From the NCBI GenBank assembly GCA_033065855.1, contig JAVXUO010002233.1:62001-126000 (forward strand): a stretch of DNA of 64,000 bases. Direction: 5' to 3'. The position numbers and the translations under genes are program-made. The notes beneath the pieces were generated by a model. The model did not search any database. It saw only the letters and a program-made list of their open reading frames with translations, and was not told where the DNA came from. This DNA comes from Escallonia rubra. Lineage: Eukaryota > Streptophyta > Magnoliopsida > Escalloniales > Escalloniaceae. Each line of letters begins with the position of its first letter. Position 1 is the first letter of the stretch. Positions 43,901-55,559 of the stretch are shown one piece after another.

Positions 43901-46320
43901 AGGGCCAAAAAGATCTAAATGAAGGAGTTGAAGAGGGCGAGAGGTGGAAACAACATTTTTGGCTTGAAAATATGTTTTTGACTGTTTACCATATTGACAG
44001 GCATCACAATAAACCTTAATTTTGGTAAGCCTCTGACAAGGTCTTTCGAGAGAAGTTTCTTGATTAGATCCATGTGAACATGACCTAATCTACGATGCCA
44101 CAACCAAATATCATTATGCTGAACAGAAAGACACACTTCACGAGAAGAGTCAGATGCATCAAAAGATAGAGTATAGATATTACCATCTCTCTTACCAACC
44201 AAGGTACCTCCATCTGAGGCATGACTGATAAGGCATTGATCGCCTTCGAACTGAACTTTGTGTCCACTATCGATTAGTTGACTGATACTTATCAAATTGA
44301 ACTTCAAACCGTCAACCAAAGATACGTTATCGATAGATATGGAACCGGTGCCAATTTTACCTTTACCGATGATCTTCCCATTTGAGTTGTCTCCAAAGGT
44401 AACAAGCCCTCCATTTTTTGGGGTGATATGTGAGAAAAGAGAGCGGTCACCTGTCATATGTCTTGAACATCCGCTGTCGAGAATCCATTTGTTGTAATCT
44501 ACCCTTGCTTTCAAGCATACCTACAACAGATTCTGGTTTCGTTCCTTTAGGTACCCACACTTTCTTGGGTCCTGGAAGATTAGATAAACAAGATTTTGGC
44601 ACCCAAACTTGTTTCATTTTATTCTTTGTAATAGAAGAGAATGACTGATTTTTAATAACATTAAGAGGACAATTTTTAACTAAGTGTCCTTTCTTGTTAC
44701 ATACTGTACAGAGTGTGAATGGAGAGCAAGAAGCTAAATTTTTGTTAAAGAAATTTTTATAATCATTTTGCTTCTTTGAAGGATCGTATCCGATTTCACT
44801 TTTTTCAAAAACACATCTTTGTCTTCCCAAAAGAATATCCAAATTCTCTCTTCCTTGGGTAAATTTTGAAAGAGTAAAGTTCAGATCTTCAATCTCCTTT
44901 TCTAAATTAATTTTTTGTATAGAAATATCTTCCAGTTGAGATTTTAAGAATTCGTTGCCAACTGGAACTTTTACTCCTCGGAGAGATTGGATTTCAGAAG
45001 ACAAAAGGGAGTTTTCCTTCTTAGAAGCATTCATATTATTTTCTAAAGAAGTATTTTCAGAAATATAAAGTTCAATCTTTTCTTGAAACTCTTCATTTTC
45101 GCCTTCCAACTCTTCAACAGTATTTATCAAAGAAAGGGCCTTATTTTTTAGATTGACATTTTTAACTTTTAACTTTTTATAATTTTCACTGAGTTCTAGA
45201 AAAGCTGACTTGAGTTCATTATAATCAGGATTATCAGATATTACTTTGGAATTATCATCTTTGGCCATGAAGCAAAGTTGAGCTACTTCCTCATCTTTGC
45301 TAATTTCTTTGCCACTTTCATCAAAGTCATCCCAAGTCAGCAGAGCTTTTCTGGACTTGAACTTCTTTTCTTTGAAATCTCGACTGTTGCTGCTTGCAGT
45401 CTTGTTCTTGAGTTGCGGACAATATTTTTTTATGTGCCCAGTTCTGCCGCATTCATAGCAGGCATCAGGATTTTCCTTTACATTCCAATCACTGTTATTT
45501 CTCTGATGTGATTGGTTTGTAGGATTTCTCCTAATCTTCCCATCTCGCTTGCTTGCAAGAAACTTCTTGAACTTTCGAGTGATGAGAGCCATTTCAGGAT
45601 CAGAATCGTCGCTGCTCTCTGAAGGTTCATGAGATGTCTCAGCTTTAAGAGCTAAGTTCTTCTTCTTGGAGGTGGTTTCTTCTTCATCATGAATTTTCAT
45701 TGTAATTTCATGAGTCATTAGAGAACCCACCAATTCTTCAAGCTTCAGCACATTCAAATCCTTTGCCTCTTGAATGGCTGTGAGTTTTGCTTCCCATCTC
45801 TTTGGAAGAGATCTGAGAACTTTTCGGACAACTTCTTTTTCTGGGTAGATTTTACCCAAAAGCTTCAGTCCATTTATAATGTGAATTTGGAGTATATCTC
45901 ATTTATGGACTCGTGCTCCTTCATCTTGAAGGCCTCATATTGCTGGACCAACATGTTGATCTTGGTCTCTTTTACTTGATTTGTTCCTTCATGAGTAACC
46001 TCCAACAACCTCCACATTTCTCTAGCAGTCTCACATGCTGAGACTCGATTGTACTCATTCATGTCAAGGCCACAGCTGATAATGTTCTTAGCTTTATCAT
46101 CCATGGAGAAAAGTTGCGCCTCATGAGAGTCCATTTCAAGAATTCCCTTCGAAATCTTGGTTCCATCCGGTCCATCCTTCACCGGAATTATAGGACCATT
46201 TTCAACAACATACCACACGTGTGTATTCTGCCTTAGAAAATTCCTCATACGATTTTTCCAATAGCGGTAGTTGTCATTTTTAAACAAGGGTGGCCTGGTG
46301 GTTGCTGATCCTTCTTCCAT
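43901..46320 (-). pseudogene. Sirevirus gag, protease and pre-integrase region
   Basis: Starts MEEGSATTRPPLFKNDNYRY at 46320; a one-base shift near 45875 splits gag. The second part has VVRKVLRSLPKRWEAKLTAI, a CCHC knuckle CYECGRTGHIKKYCP near 45450, a long Glu/Lys/Leu coiled coil (45240-44880) and a second knuckle CTVCNKKGHLVKNCP near 44690. The protease motif WILDSGCSRHMTGDRSLF follows near 44485, in a further frame, then WLWHRRLGHVHMDL near 44100. The first part closely parallels the start of the other Sirevirus copy (STTRPPLF), so both are one lineage. Confidence 0.9.
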
Positions 46321-46373
46321 AATGCGATCTTTAGCTCTTGACGATTAAGTCACAGAAAAATACCAGAGCACGC

Positions 46374-46386
46374 GGCTCTGATACCA
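46374..46386 (-). promoter_or_regulatory. Primer-binding site of env-like Sirevirus
   Basis: Minus strand TGGTATCAGAGCC, a perfect match to the initiator tRNA-Met complement, two bases from the LTR edge. Confidence 0.95.
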
Positions 46387-46388
46387 TA

Positions 46389-47608
46389 TGTAAGTCCCTA
46401 AATACACCTAGAGGGGGGTGAATAGGTGTTTTACAGCTTTGAGTATAAATTAAAAACAAGATTACAAAATAATGACGGATATAAGAGTAATAAATGTAAC
46501 ACAGAGATTTATACTGGTTCGGCCCCACCAGCCTACGTCCAGTCCTCGAGCACTCCACGCAAGGGAGACCTACTCGAGCCTTTCACTAATCCAACTAGCT
46601 TCGGGTGCTAGCTCAAACCGCAGTACAATTTCCAAAACCCTTCCAAGGTTTCCAACAGTTTACAAATAAAAATAGATTTACAATTTGAATACAACAAACA
46701 AGCTCCTTCTTGAGCAGATGTTACAATGAAAACTAAGACTAAGCCTTCTTAGGTGGGAAGATCTATATTCTTTCAAGAACCAAACCAATAAGCTTATAGT
46801 AAACTATCTCAAGGATGAACTCACTCAACAGAGAATAGATAAGAATTTAGAGAACAAGATGAGAGGGTGTTTTTAGATGAGTTAGAGAGAGTATTAAAAA
46901 GATTTTTCAAGGAGAGGACTAAATGCTCTCAAGGACCCATTTTTATACAAGTAACGGAAGTGAACCGTTAGGAAGGGAAAGCCCAAAAGAAAGGATTCGA
47001 CTAAAATAAGAGATTGAGTCGACTAAAAGTTTTGCTTCGACTAAAACATTTGGCTTCGACTAAAACATTTGACTTCGACTAAAAGTTTTGGCTCCGACTA
47101 AAAGTTTTGGCTTCGACTAAAACATTTAACTTCGACTAAAAGTTTTGGCTTCGACTAAAACATTTGGCTTCAACTAAAACATTTAACTTCGACTAAAAGT
47201 TTTGGCTTCGACTAAAAGTTTTGCTTCGACTAAAAGATTTTGGCTTCGACTAAAAGTTTTGCTTCGACTAAAACATTTTGGCTTCGACTAAAAGTTTTGG
47301 CTTCGACTAAAAGTTTTGCTTCGACTAAAACAAACACATTTGGTTCTTTACTAGAATTTCTGCCAGATCTTTTAAGAGAGACTTATTAATTCTAACAAGG
47401 AAAAAATAGACATCAAGTTCTTACATCTTCAATATAGTCCAAGTCTTTAAATCCCTAGTCCGAGTCCAAGTCCAAGTTCAAGCTTTGTCCATGTCAAGAT
47501 CTTGTCTTTGTTTGATTAAGATAAATCCTGAAATGTTTATCTTAATAATGTTGTCAGATTAATGTTAGAGAAGATAAGTCTGGAATCATCAAAATCAACA
47601 AGTCAACA
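46389..47608 (-). repeat. 5' LTR of env-like Sirevirus
   Basis: About 1,220 bp, TGTAAGTCCC to AAGTCAACA on the plus strand. Nearly identical to the 3' LTR outside the minisatellite, which suggests a relatively recent insertion; divergence was not computed. Confidence 0.93.
46993..47332 (-). repeat. TTCGACTAAAA minisatellite in 5' LTR
   Basis: About 17 units of TTTGGCTTCGACTAAAA(G/C)-type repeat, 17-21 bp each. The matching array in the other LTR of the same element (39960-40100) has about 7 units. Confidence 0.92.
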
Positions 47609-47613
47609 ATTAT

Positions 47614-48974
47614 GTCTACGCAATTGAATGTTCACCAAGATAAGATAAAAAAAAAAAACCAGTTGCGTGATGTAGAACCTAGCCCTACTTTTATAGCACC
47701 CCACAAACCCATCACAAACTCCTTCCACATAAGTTGTATCACTTTCCTTAATCCTTATCTTGTACCATAGCTAAGGTGTGACTAACGTGTAACACTATCT
47801 CATGTTAATCACTAGCAATACGATGAAATGACATGTTTGTCTTCTATCCATTCCAATCTAGAAAACCATATTTATAACTAACACCATTGGAAATAATTCT
47901 TGCATTGTCATACTTGGGCCAAAGATGACAAACAAATACACAAAAAACATCTTATTCAGGAAATGACTATCGTCATTTAATTACAAGCAAGTGGCCGCTA
48001 TTAAATGTTGCTTGCACAATGTTTTACATTAGGGCATAAACCTGGTTTAGCTAACCGATAAGTATGAAGTCATGGCGATCAATACATATATGTTAATGAC
48101 ATATGACCTTCCACTATTATAGCACTAACAGTTGTGCCAGCATAGTGGGTTGCGAAGAAAGATGGTATTGTAGATCACAAAAATAGCATGCAATGATGAT
48201 CTCCGTGCTTTTTATGCACATTCAAGCAATTGCTTCAATGATTTAGATCATCAAAACACATCGACAATTCTTGAGAAACAAAAAACTGTTAATTTCGTCA
48301 ATGCTGAATATATTTACACAATTTTGTATTTTTCAATGTAGCAGTCGAGGAAATTCATCCATAAAATATGAAAATGTTAAAATCTACAAAAGAAAGAAAT
48401 CCAACAGTTTGTGTCAGATAGGAATTTTTTTGGCAAGATCAATTATACGAACAACTGAGACAAAAACTTAACAACATATATAATTAACCTTAAACCCACG
48501 CTAGTGGGCTTTGTTCCACATATTGGCTTATACATAAACCTATATAGCTGTAGTTATAGATCTAACGTGAATATAAAGCATAAATTTTATGTAAACTCTA
48601 TTTGGCCATGGTAAAATTGTGATCTTCGTCTTCAATTCTCTCTAGAGATCTAGATGTTCTTCAAGATGAGATGGAAAAGCTGGTAGTGTGAATTTAGAGA
48701 CCTAGCAATACTTTAACCTCATTGGATTGTAGAGCTCGAACCCATCACAAAATATTAAAGGTAGGCTCTATCACTTTCTTCCATCCTATCTTGCACAATG
48801 TTCCATGTGTAATAATTACTAGCCATTCGTCAGGATTACATTTATGCCTTGTAGGACCAAGCAATCGCCAATTCAGTTGTAGCAAACAAAACTTATGTCC
48901 ATTCGGTTTATTAGAAGAAATTCTTAAATGGTGGCAGATGCTAGACCGAGACAAGCGCTTGAGTGCCGCATTAC
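47614..48974. other. Unassigned AT-rich DNA
   Basis: No domain or element end recognised. A short minus-strand frame at 48954-48745 may be a further worn piece of the adjoining Helitron, but I cannot support this. Confidence 0.4.
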
Positions 48975-50460
48975 CGTATTGTTATAACAAACCTCATGCT
49001 TCCTAACCTGAAGCTTGTGAAAATAGTATTCTCTGCATGATACATTCCCAGGTCTTTCTTTCACATTGCTGAAATACAATAGAAATGCATTATAAAGTAT
49101 TGTATGGTTCTAGGTTCACGCGGTATCAAAAAATGAAAAATGTAATGAGGTATATGAGGATGTACTGCTTGCTTCTTTTCTCGCGTGTGCGAATATTATT
49201 TCCACTGATGCTAAAAAGGCTTCAGTTGAACAGTTGCCTTCTTGGTAGTCCCCACTTTGACGCTTGCCAGCTTTCTTCATATTATTTCTATTGATGTTTT
49301 GATGCCACTCAACTTCACCATTAGGAAATAGTAGTGGGTAGTGTAGTGGATCGTAACAACCAAAGTGATGTCCCACTATATGTTTGTGTTAAGAGTGTGC
49401 ATGGACACTGATATCTCATTCAAATGACCCACAAGGGTTGTTGCATTCAACCCACATCGCAGTAACTTGATCTGACGATGGTGCATTATGAACACGCTGG
49501 TCTAATCTAACATCTTTCTTTATGCAGATTTGGAAGGTCAACTAGCATTAAGTAGTCCTTTGGTCTACTCAATAATTATGCATATGGATTTCCATGTTGA
49601 ACTACTTTCTCACTGTATCCTCCCATAAATGGTGGGTCTTGTAATATCTTCTTGACTTTATTATCTGTGTCAAAGTACAACTAAAAGTAAGTACCAGGGT
49701 TCATTCTCTGTAGGGATCATACATGGGAGGTCATGGTAAATTTCACCCTATGCTCTGAATGTATAAATCCCTTTCCTCGCGGCTACAAGATCCTTATCCA
49801 ATTTTACGCCAAACTATGTGAATGAGAATATATTATTGTATGCTCAGATGTTCTTACAAAGTTCCACCGCCTTTTCAGATTGAGATATGATAAGAGCAAG
49901 TAGGTTAGCAGGAATATTAACACTAGCTAATTTCACCTTGCCTAAGAAACAATAGAGACTTGAAGGTTCGATTGGAATCTTTTTTCACCTTAACGGACAT
50001 AATTGTTAACATTCTAACTTGTGTAGTGCAAAACCAACAGGTTCTTGATGTGTTTGTCCTATTAAAAATTACTACATATTACACATAGCAAAATGCAATT
50101 CTCTTTTTGTCTCCCTTTTTTACTAATATATAGAAAGAATAGACAGGAAATCCAACCTTGGTAATCATATGTGATAGTTTGAGCTCTAAGTGTGCTATGA
50201 ATTCGTCGCCTTTTCATCCCATCGCCACTACCATCAGCACCATTCTTATCATTTTTACTGGTAGCAGGGCTTATTATCCTCCTCCTTGCATTTAAATTTT
50301 TTATGTATTATCTCTTTTGTTGGGCACTCATTCAACTATATCGACTTCCTTTTGGAGTAGGTTTAGGGACATTCAATTCATTTGTAGTTTGGCTAACATC
50401 GATTAGTGGTATGCTCAGGTAATAACTCTAATTGAATTGTAATACATTGCAGGAAAAAAT
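48975..50460 (-). pseudogene. Helitron Rep/helicase N-terminal region remnant
   Basis: Helitron Rep-helicase starts rolling-circle-type transposition. On the minus strand, in broken frames, pieces appear in the usual order: a basic N-terminal stretch (MKRRRI, near 50210), LRQGEISSVNIPANLLALII, GEIYHDLPCMIPTENEPWYL, DQRVHNAPSSDQVTAMWVEC, YDPLHYPLLFPNGEVEWHQN (49375-49270) and SCREYYFHKLQVR (near 49040). The HUH nuclease and helicase motifs are not found. No Helitron termini were identified. A degraded fragment of the N-terminal half. Confidence 0.75.
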
Positions 50461-51151
50461 TGAGCCTTCTGATGGGGTGTTATTATTCTCAGGAATTCTT
50501 TAGCGATTTGTTTCAACGACATCATTCTTGGAGTTACAAAATTCACAACAATTAACTTTGCATTGGCCTCAAGTGGTGGCACTATTCAATGGAGTCCTAC
50601 TTCATATATCACTGACCCGGGGCAAGGTATCTCAATACTTTGCAAAATTAATACCCGAGGGGGTCGACCCACAAACCCAAAATATATGAAGGGGTCAGTA
50701 CATATAGTTCAAGTAGACAAGAAATGGATGTACATATACGTAAGTTCTTTCTCAGATAAAAAAATCAAGATCCAATGGTTGCTAAAAGTGTATAAAGGAC
50801 TCCTTGTTACATAAGATGGTTCGATTAAGGTAGACTTCAACTTGATTTTAGGCGTTCATGGATTCATGGAACACAAGAAGCTGGTTTCCTTTAAGTTTTC
50901 CTCGCAATGCTCTTACACTGTCTTAATCGTAACTATTTCTTCCTTCTGAATGCGGTGTCATTCCTTGATTTCTTCATAGCACTTGCTCGAACTTATTAAG
51001 ATCATCTCACGCTTCGTGCAATTTTCCTGCATGAAGTCATTCTCTTCATGGACTTTATCTTTTTCTATTGTTCTAAGCCTAGCACGTCTACAGTCTCTAT
51101 GGCCAGATATAGGAGCCCAAAACATCTTAGAGTATGGAGCTATAAACAACC
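50461..51151. other. Unassigned DNA between Helitron and gypsy relics
   Basis: An 83-codon open frame at 50563-50814 matches no family I recognise. Otherwise AT-rich, without repeat signal. Confidence 0.4.
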
Positions 51152-52536
51152 ATGGGTCTGGCTTCTGAGACCGTTATGTCAGGAACATCCATGGTTGGTT
51201 CAAAAGAGACTCGGTATAAAGACCGGATATTTGTGCCTAACAATGAAGAGTTGAAAGGACAAATACTTAAAGAGACCCATAAGTCGAAGTATACAGTGCA
51301 CCCAGGTGGAACGAAGATGTATCGGGATTTAAAATGCAATTACTGGTTGAATAACATGAAAAGAGAAGTAGTTGACTTTGTTTCAAGATGTATTGTATGT
51401 CAACAAGTAAAAGTCGAACACCAAAAGACCGGCGGGTCGATTGGAACTATTACCGGTACCCGATGGAGGTGGGACCATATAACAATGGATTTTTTTATAG
51501 GATTGCCAAGGACCCGTGATGGGCATGATTCGGTATGGGTGATTGTGGATAGATTGACGAAATCTGCTCATTTTCTACATGTACTTAGGACGTACTCATT
51601 GGGTAAGTTAGCTCGAGTGTATGTTCAAGAAATAGTTCGATTCTGCGGAATACCAGTAAGTATTGTAAGTGATAAAGATCCAAGATTTACATCTCATTTC
51701 TGGAAAAGTTTGCAAGGTGCATTGGGTACAAATTTGAAATTAGCACATCATTTCATCCTTAAACTGATGGACAGTCTGAGAGAACTATTCAAACATTGGA
51801 GGATATGCTTCGTGCATGGGTGATAGATTTCAAAGGAAGTTGGGATCAACATCTGGCATTAATTGAATTTGCTTATAATAACAGTTATCAGGCAAGTATC
51901 GGTATGGCACCATATGAAGTTCTATATGGACGAAAGTGTCGCTCACCAATTTGTTGGAGTGAAGTTGGAGAAAGGAGTTTAATTAGGCCACAAATAGTTC
52001 AAGAAACCACTGAAAAGATTCAGCAAATTCGGCAAAATATTTTAACTGCTAAAAGCCGACAGAAAAGTTATGCTGATAACAGACGAAGAGAGTTGGAATT
52101 TTTAGTGGGAGATTTTGTATTTCTCAAGGTGTCACTATTCAAAAGAATAAAGCGATTTGGAAAGAAAGGCAAGTTGTCACCGAGATATATTGGCCCTTAT
52201 GAAATATTAGATCGTGTTGGAAATTTGGTATACTGAGTTGCCTTACATGTATCCTTAGAAGGAGTACATGATGTGTTCCATGTTTCTATGTTGCGAAAGT
52301 ATAACCCTAACCCATCTCATGTGATTAGCCCTAAGCCGATATCAGTCCAATCAGATTTGTCATATGAAGAGTTGTCGGTACAGATTTTAGCTATTGATGT
52401 GAAAGTTTTGAGGAATAAAAGCATTCTGTTGGTTAAAGTTTTGTGGCAAAATCATGAGGTGGAAGAAGCCACGTGGAAAAAAGATGAGGATATGCGAAGA
52501 GATTATCCGCACCTATTTGGTAAGTTTAAGTTATGA
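51152..52536 (+). pseudogene. Ty3/gypsy integrase with C-terminal chromodomain
   Basis: Shows the zinc-binding HHCC region (ETHKSKYTVHPGGTKMYRDL ... CIVCQQVKVEHQ), core DDE pieces WDHITMDFFIGLP, VSIVSDKDPRFTSHFW and TDGQSERTIQTLEDML, then GMAPYEVLYGRKCRSPICW, GKLSPRYIGPYEI, VHDVFHVSMLRKY and the chromodomain-like end LLVKVLWQNHEVEEATWKKD. Lesions: a one-base loss near 51742, TAA at 51760-51762 just before TDGQSE, and TGA at 52234-52236 before VALHVSLEG. Both stops could be C-to-T changes (CAA to TAA, CGA to TGA), as expected from methylated-cytosine decay. Confidence 0.9.
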
Positions 52537-52568
52537 ATTTGGGGACCAAATTCTTTTAAGGAGTGAAG

Positions 52569-54631
52569 TGTGTGAAAACCCAACATTCTATATGCTTTGA
52601 TTACATATTTAAGTATGATTAGATAAATCACTTTATGTGAAAATGGTTATGATAAACTATGCATGATAACATATTTGAATGTATGTTTAAATGTTAAACA
52701 CCTTGAATTGAGTAAATTTTCTAAGAAGGTGAAACGAAGTGCTAGAAATGGAAAAGAGTTTGATGTTTAGAAACTTTAAATGATCTCTTGGAATGACCAA
52801 AAATATTTTCAGAAGAGTTGGAAACGAAAAATGGTGAAACCTTCAGCTGGGAATAACCGGTTGTTGACCGGACTACCTGTGATTTGTTTTGCTTTTTACA
52901 AAGAATTATGCCACCTCGTGCTTGTGACGTGTCAACATATTATCGCGACACATCGTGGTTTGAGCCTCATCGTACTTTGAGGCTTGTCGTGCTTGCTAGG
53001 TGGCACAACTGTGTCTTACCACCTCGTGCTTTGAGGCTTGTTGTGCTTGCTAGGTGGCACGGCTATATCTTGCCACCTCGTGCTTTGAGCCTTGTCGTGC
53101 TTGCTAGGTGGCACAACCGTGTCTTGCCACCTCGTGCTTAAAACCTCATCGTGCTTGACTTTTCCACCTCGTCACCTCCACTTGACACTTCCTACTTGCT
53201 TCTAATTTGATATAAAAGACCCAATTGACATGCTTAAATTCTCTTACCTCGTTTTTGAGAGAAAAGTGCAAGAAAAGCAACCAAAAACCTCACAAAATCT
53301 AGAATTAAGGCTTGTTTTTTAAAGGGAACCTTAAGGAGTTGATTTGGAAAGTTTCTATGAGCTTCAAATAGTATTTTGAACGTGTTTTGAGGAGTATTTT
53401 GAAGGTGTTTCAAATCTAAAATTTTGGTTCTTTCATCTCTTCTTTAAGGTAAGATAGTGAAAGCTTTTTAATGGACTTTTAAGACATGAATATGGATTTA
53501 TGCTATGTTGGCGTAATTCTTTTAGTATGAATTCTTTGTCAAACTTTCGAATACTTGTTAGAGACTTGTTAATAAGTGAATCTATACATGTTTAACATAT
53601 TGGAGATTATGGAAGACGTGAAATAGGTTATGATACGTGTGAATTATGTAATTATGTCAAACTTGACATGGTTAGAATATGATTTTGGACATGTTTGTTA
53701 AGTTCTATAATTAAAGCTAATTCGCTGAATATAAATGATTATGTTACATGTTCAAGATGTTATGAAGATTATGTTACATGATGAAAGTGGCTATATCTTT
53801 GATAGCTAAGTTTTATGGTGCAAGTAAATGAAGATTACAACAACTACATGTATGAAATGATTTGTTTTCTTGCGCATGAGCATGTTACATCCTTTCATTG
53901 TAAGGGATGGTTGATATATTGTTGATAATTATTATGCTACCCCATTCTAATGATTGGGGGGTTGATTTTATTGTGTTTGAGTAGCGGTGCACCGTATGAG
54001 CCGAACAGTTGTATCTCCAACTGCTACCTGAGGCAGTATCAATTATTTTTGGTTACTTTGCCTTTGGCCGAGGCAAAGGTTTGTGATCTTATATCCCGGG
54101 TGTGGTGACATAAGGGTGGTCTATTGATGGGACTGAATTAGAGAATCGTAAACTCTTGTAATGCTCAATTAAGAGTGAACATGTGATATGTGCACATGTA
54201 GAACTGCTTAATGTGATTGAATTGCAATAGCATGCATTATCAGTATTCTTGAGTTGAAAGTTACATTAAATGTCTTTGATTATCTTATTGAGCCAGTGGG
54301 CTGACAGGTTTTTACCCAAAATAACATTTTAGATCAAGGAGTCGGTCCCTTGAAAGGCACGGAGAAGGTGTGAGGCACGGTGAGAAAACGGGCAAGGGGT
54401 CACCTGTACAATTGTGAATTAAGTTGTACTTGAATAGAACAGTATGTCAACTCTGAGATATGGCAGAGAGCTTACTAGGTGTGTTTTGTAAAAGTAAACT
54501 CTTTAGTTTTGTACGATATGGTTTAATTACCAAGTGGTTCTAGAATGAGTTGTATTATCAGTATGTTGTGATTAGTTGTTGTGTCGTAATGCTCCAGCCG
54601 GGTTGAGATAACCCTAAGTTCGGGCGTTACA
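52569..54631 (+). repeat. 3' LTR of Ty3/gypsy element
   Basis: Starts TGTGTGAAAACCCAACATTC after a purine-rich TTAAGGAGTGAAG tract and ends CGGGCGTTACA. About 2.06 kb, the size usual for this lineage. No target duplication can be tested because the other end is lost. Confidence 0.8.
52905..53160 (+). repeat. ~63-bp tandem repeats in gypsy LTR
   Basis: Three to four copies of a unit with CCACCTCGTGCTTTGAGGCT, TGTCGTGCTTGCTAGGTGGC and ACAACTGTGTCTT. Non-coding. Confidence 0.88.
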
Positions 54632-55559
54632 CTTTTACTGGTTCCATCAATTGTTGGTAAGTGCGTGAGTTTGTCGCATTGAACAGTTAATATCCGTGTA
54701 CGGACAAGAATGTTATATATATCCGTGTACGAACAATTGTCTAGTTAATATCCGTGTGCAGTTAATGTCCAGTCAAAGAAACCGCTGTCTAAAACCAATG
54801 ATTTGCGAAAAGACCGTAATACGCCCCGAGCAGTTTTTAGAGACAATAAGAAAGATTAGACGAGTGTGGGGGGGAGATCAATAGAGAAAGAATTTGGTGT
54901 ATGAAGAGGCATCTAGGTTTATACCTCTGATTGGATGTCAAGAATCCATGAAGATAGAGCAAGCGCCTGCAAGTTCCACTTAGAGAGAGACGTTTTGAGA
55001 AGGGTGAAAAACGGGTAATCTGAGCCATTTGACCAAAGATTTCAGAGACGAGAGTGATTCGAGGTGTGCCAGCGCGTAGATCCATCTTTGAGAGAGATTA
55101 GTGTGCGAGTATATGTATAGATCCAGCTTTGAGAGAGAGAGAGAGAGAGAGAGATGGGCATGTGTACATCCAACGTTTGACCGAGAGAGACTGGTGGTTG
55201 GGAGAGTGAGGCTCGGGTGCGGGGTTCCTTGTGTTTATTCCAAGCAAGATTCTCAAATATGGAAAAACTGCTAGATTCCTGACATTGTTGTTTAGTAAGT
55301 AATTCTGATGGCACTTTGTTATAAGTGTCGCTATTAAGTGACACGTAAATAAATTTCGCACCATTAATGTCGCAAATATCTAAAAGCGGCACTAAATTTG
55401 TGACACATAAAAAAGCGTCGGCAAGTCCGTGACTCGTATATAATTGTGTCAACAAATTTGCGGCGTTATGTTAAAAGTGCCACAAATTAGAGCTACTTTA
55501 TGACATTTCATAAAGCGTCGGTAATTAAGCATCACCGAAACCCTTTTGTTTTTGTAGTG
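54632..55559 (-). mobile_element. CACTA transposon 5' end relic, inverted
   Basis: The right edge ACCCTTTTGTTTTTGTAGTG at 55559 is a CACTA tip. Read on the minus strand (CACTACAAAAACAAAAGGGTTTCGG) it aligns past the TIR with the 5' subterminal region of the complete element (GCTTAATTACCGACGC versus GCTTAATTTCCGACAC, then GAAATGTCATAA versus GAAATGTCGTAA), rather than with its 3' end. So this is a 5' end in reverse. Subterminal repeats extend to about 55310, and a CT-rich leader-like region runs to the gypsy LTR. The rest is missing. Confidence 0.8.
55131..55154. repeat. (GA)n microsatellite
   Basis: Pure GA run in the leader region of the inverted CACTA relic. Confidence 0.95.

Larger units (their letters stand above)
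39350..47608 (-). mobile_element. Sirevirus (Ty1/copia) with env-like region, minus strand
   Basis: LTRs at 39350-40375 and 46389-47608 are flanked by ATTAT (39345-39349 and 47609-47613). In element order: 5' LTR, primer-binding site, gag, protease, integrase, partial RT, env-like frame, polypurine tracts, 3' LTR. RNase H is missing because RT is joined directly to the env-like sequence at about 42180. The LTRs differ in length mainly through a TTCGACTAAAA minisatellite. All coding regions have frameshifts, but domains are well preserved. Confidence 0.93.
51152..54631 (+). mobile_element. Ty3/gypsy chromodomain retrotransposon, 3' half
   Basis: Integrase and chromodomain coding sequence followed by a ~2.06-kb LTR. 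Gag, protease, RT, RNase H and the 5' LTR are missing. The chromodomain-like end groups it with Tekay/Del-type chromoviruses; lineage placement by eye is tentative. Confidence 0.85.

Noticed and set aside
50563-50814. 83-codon frame upstream of the gypsy integrase
   Set aside because: No recognisable family, no link to either neighbour and atypical composition; too weak to call a gene.
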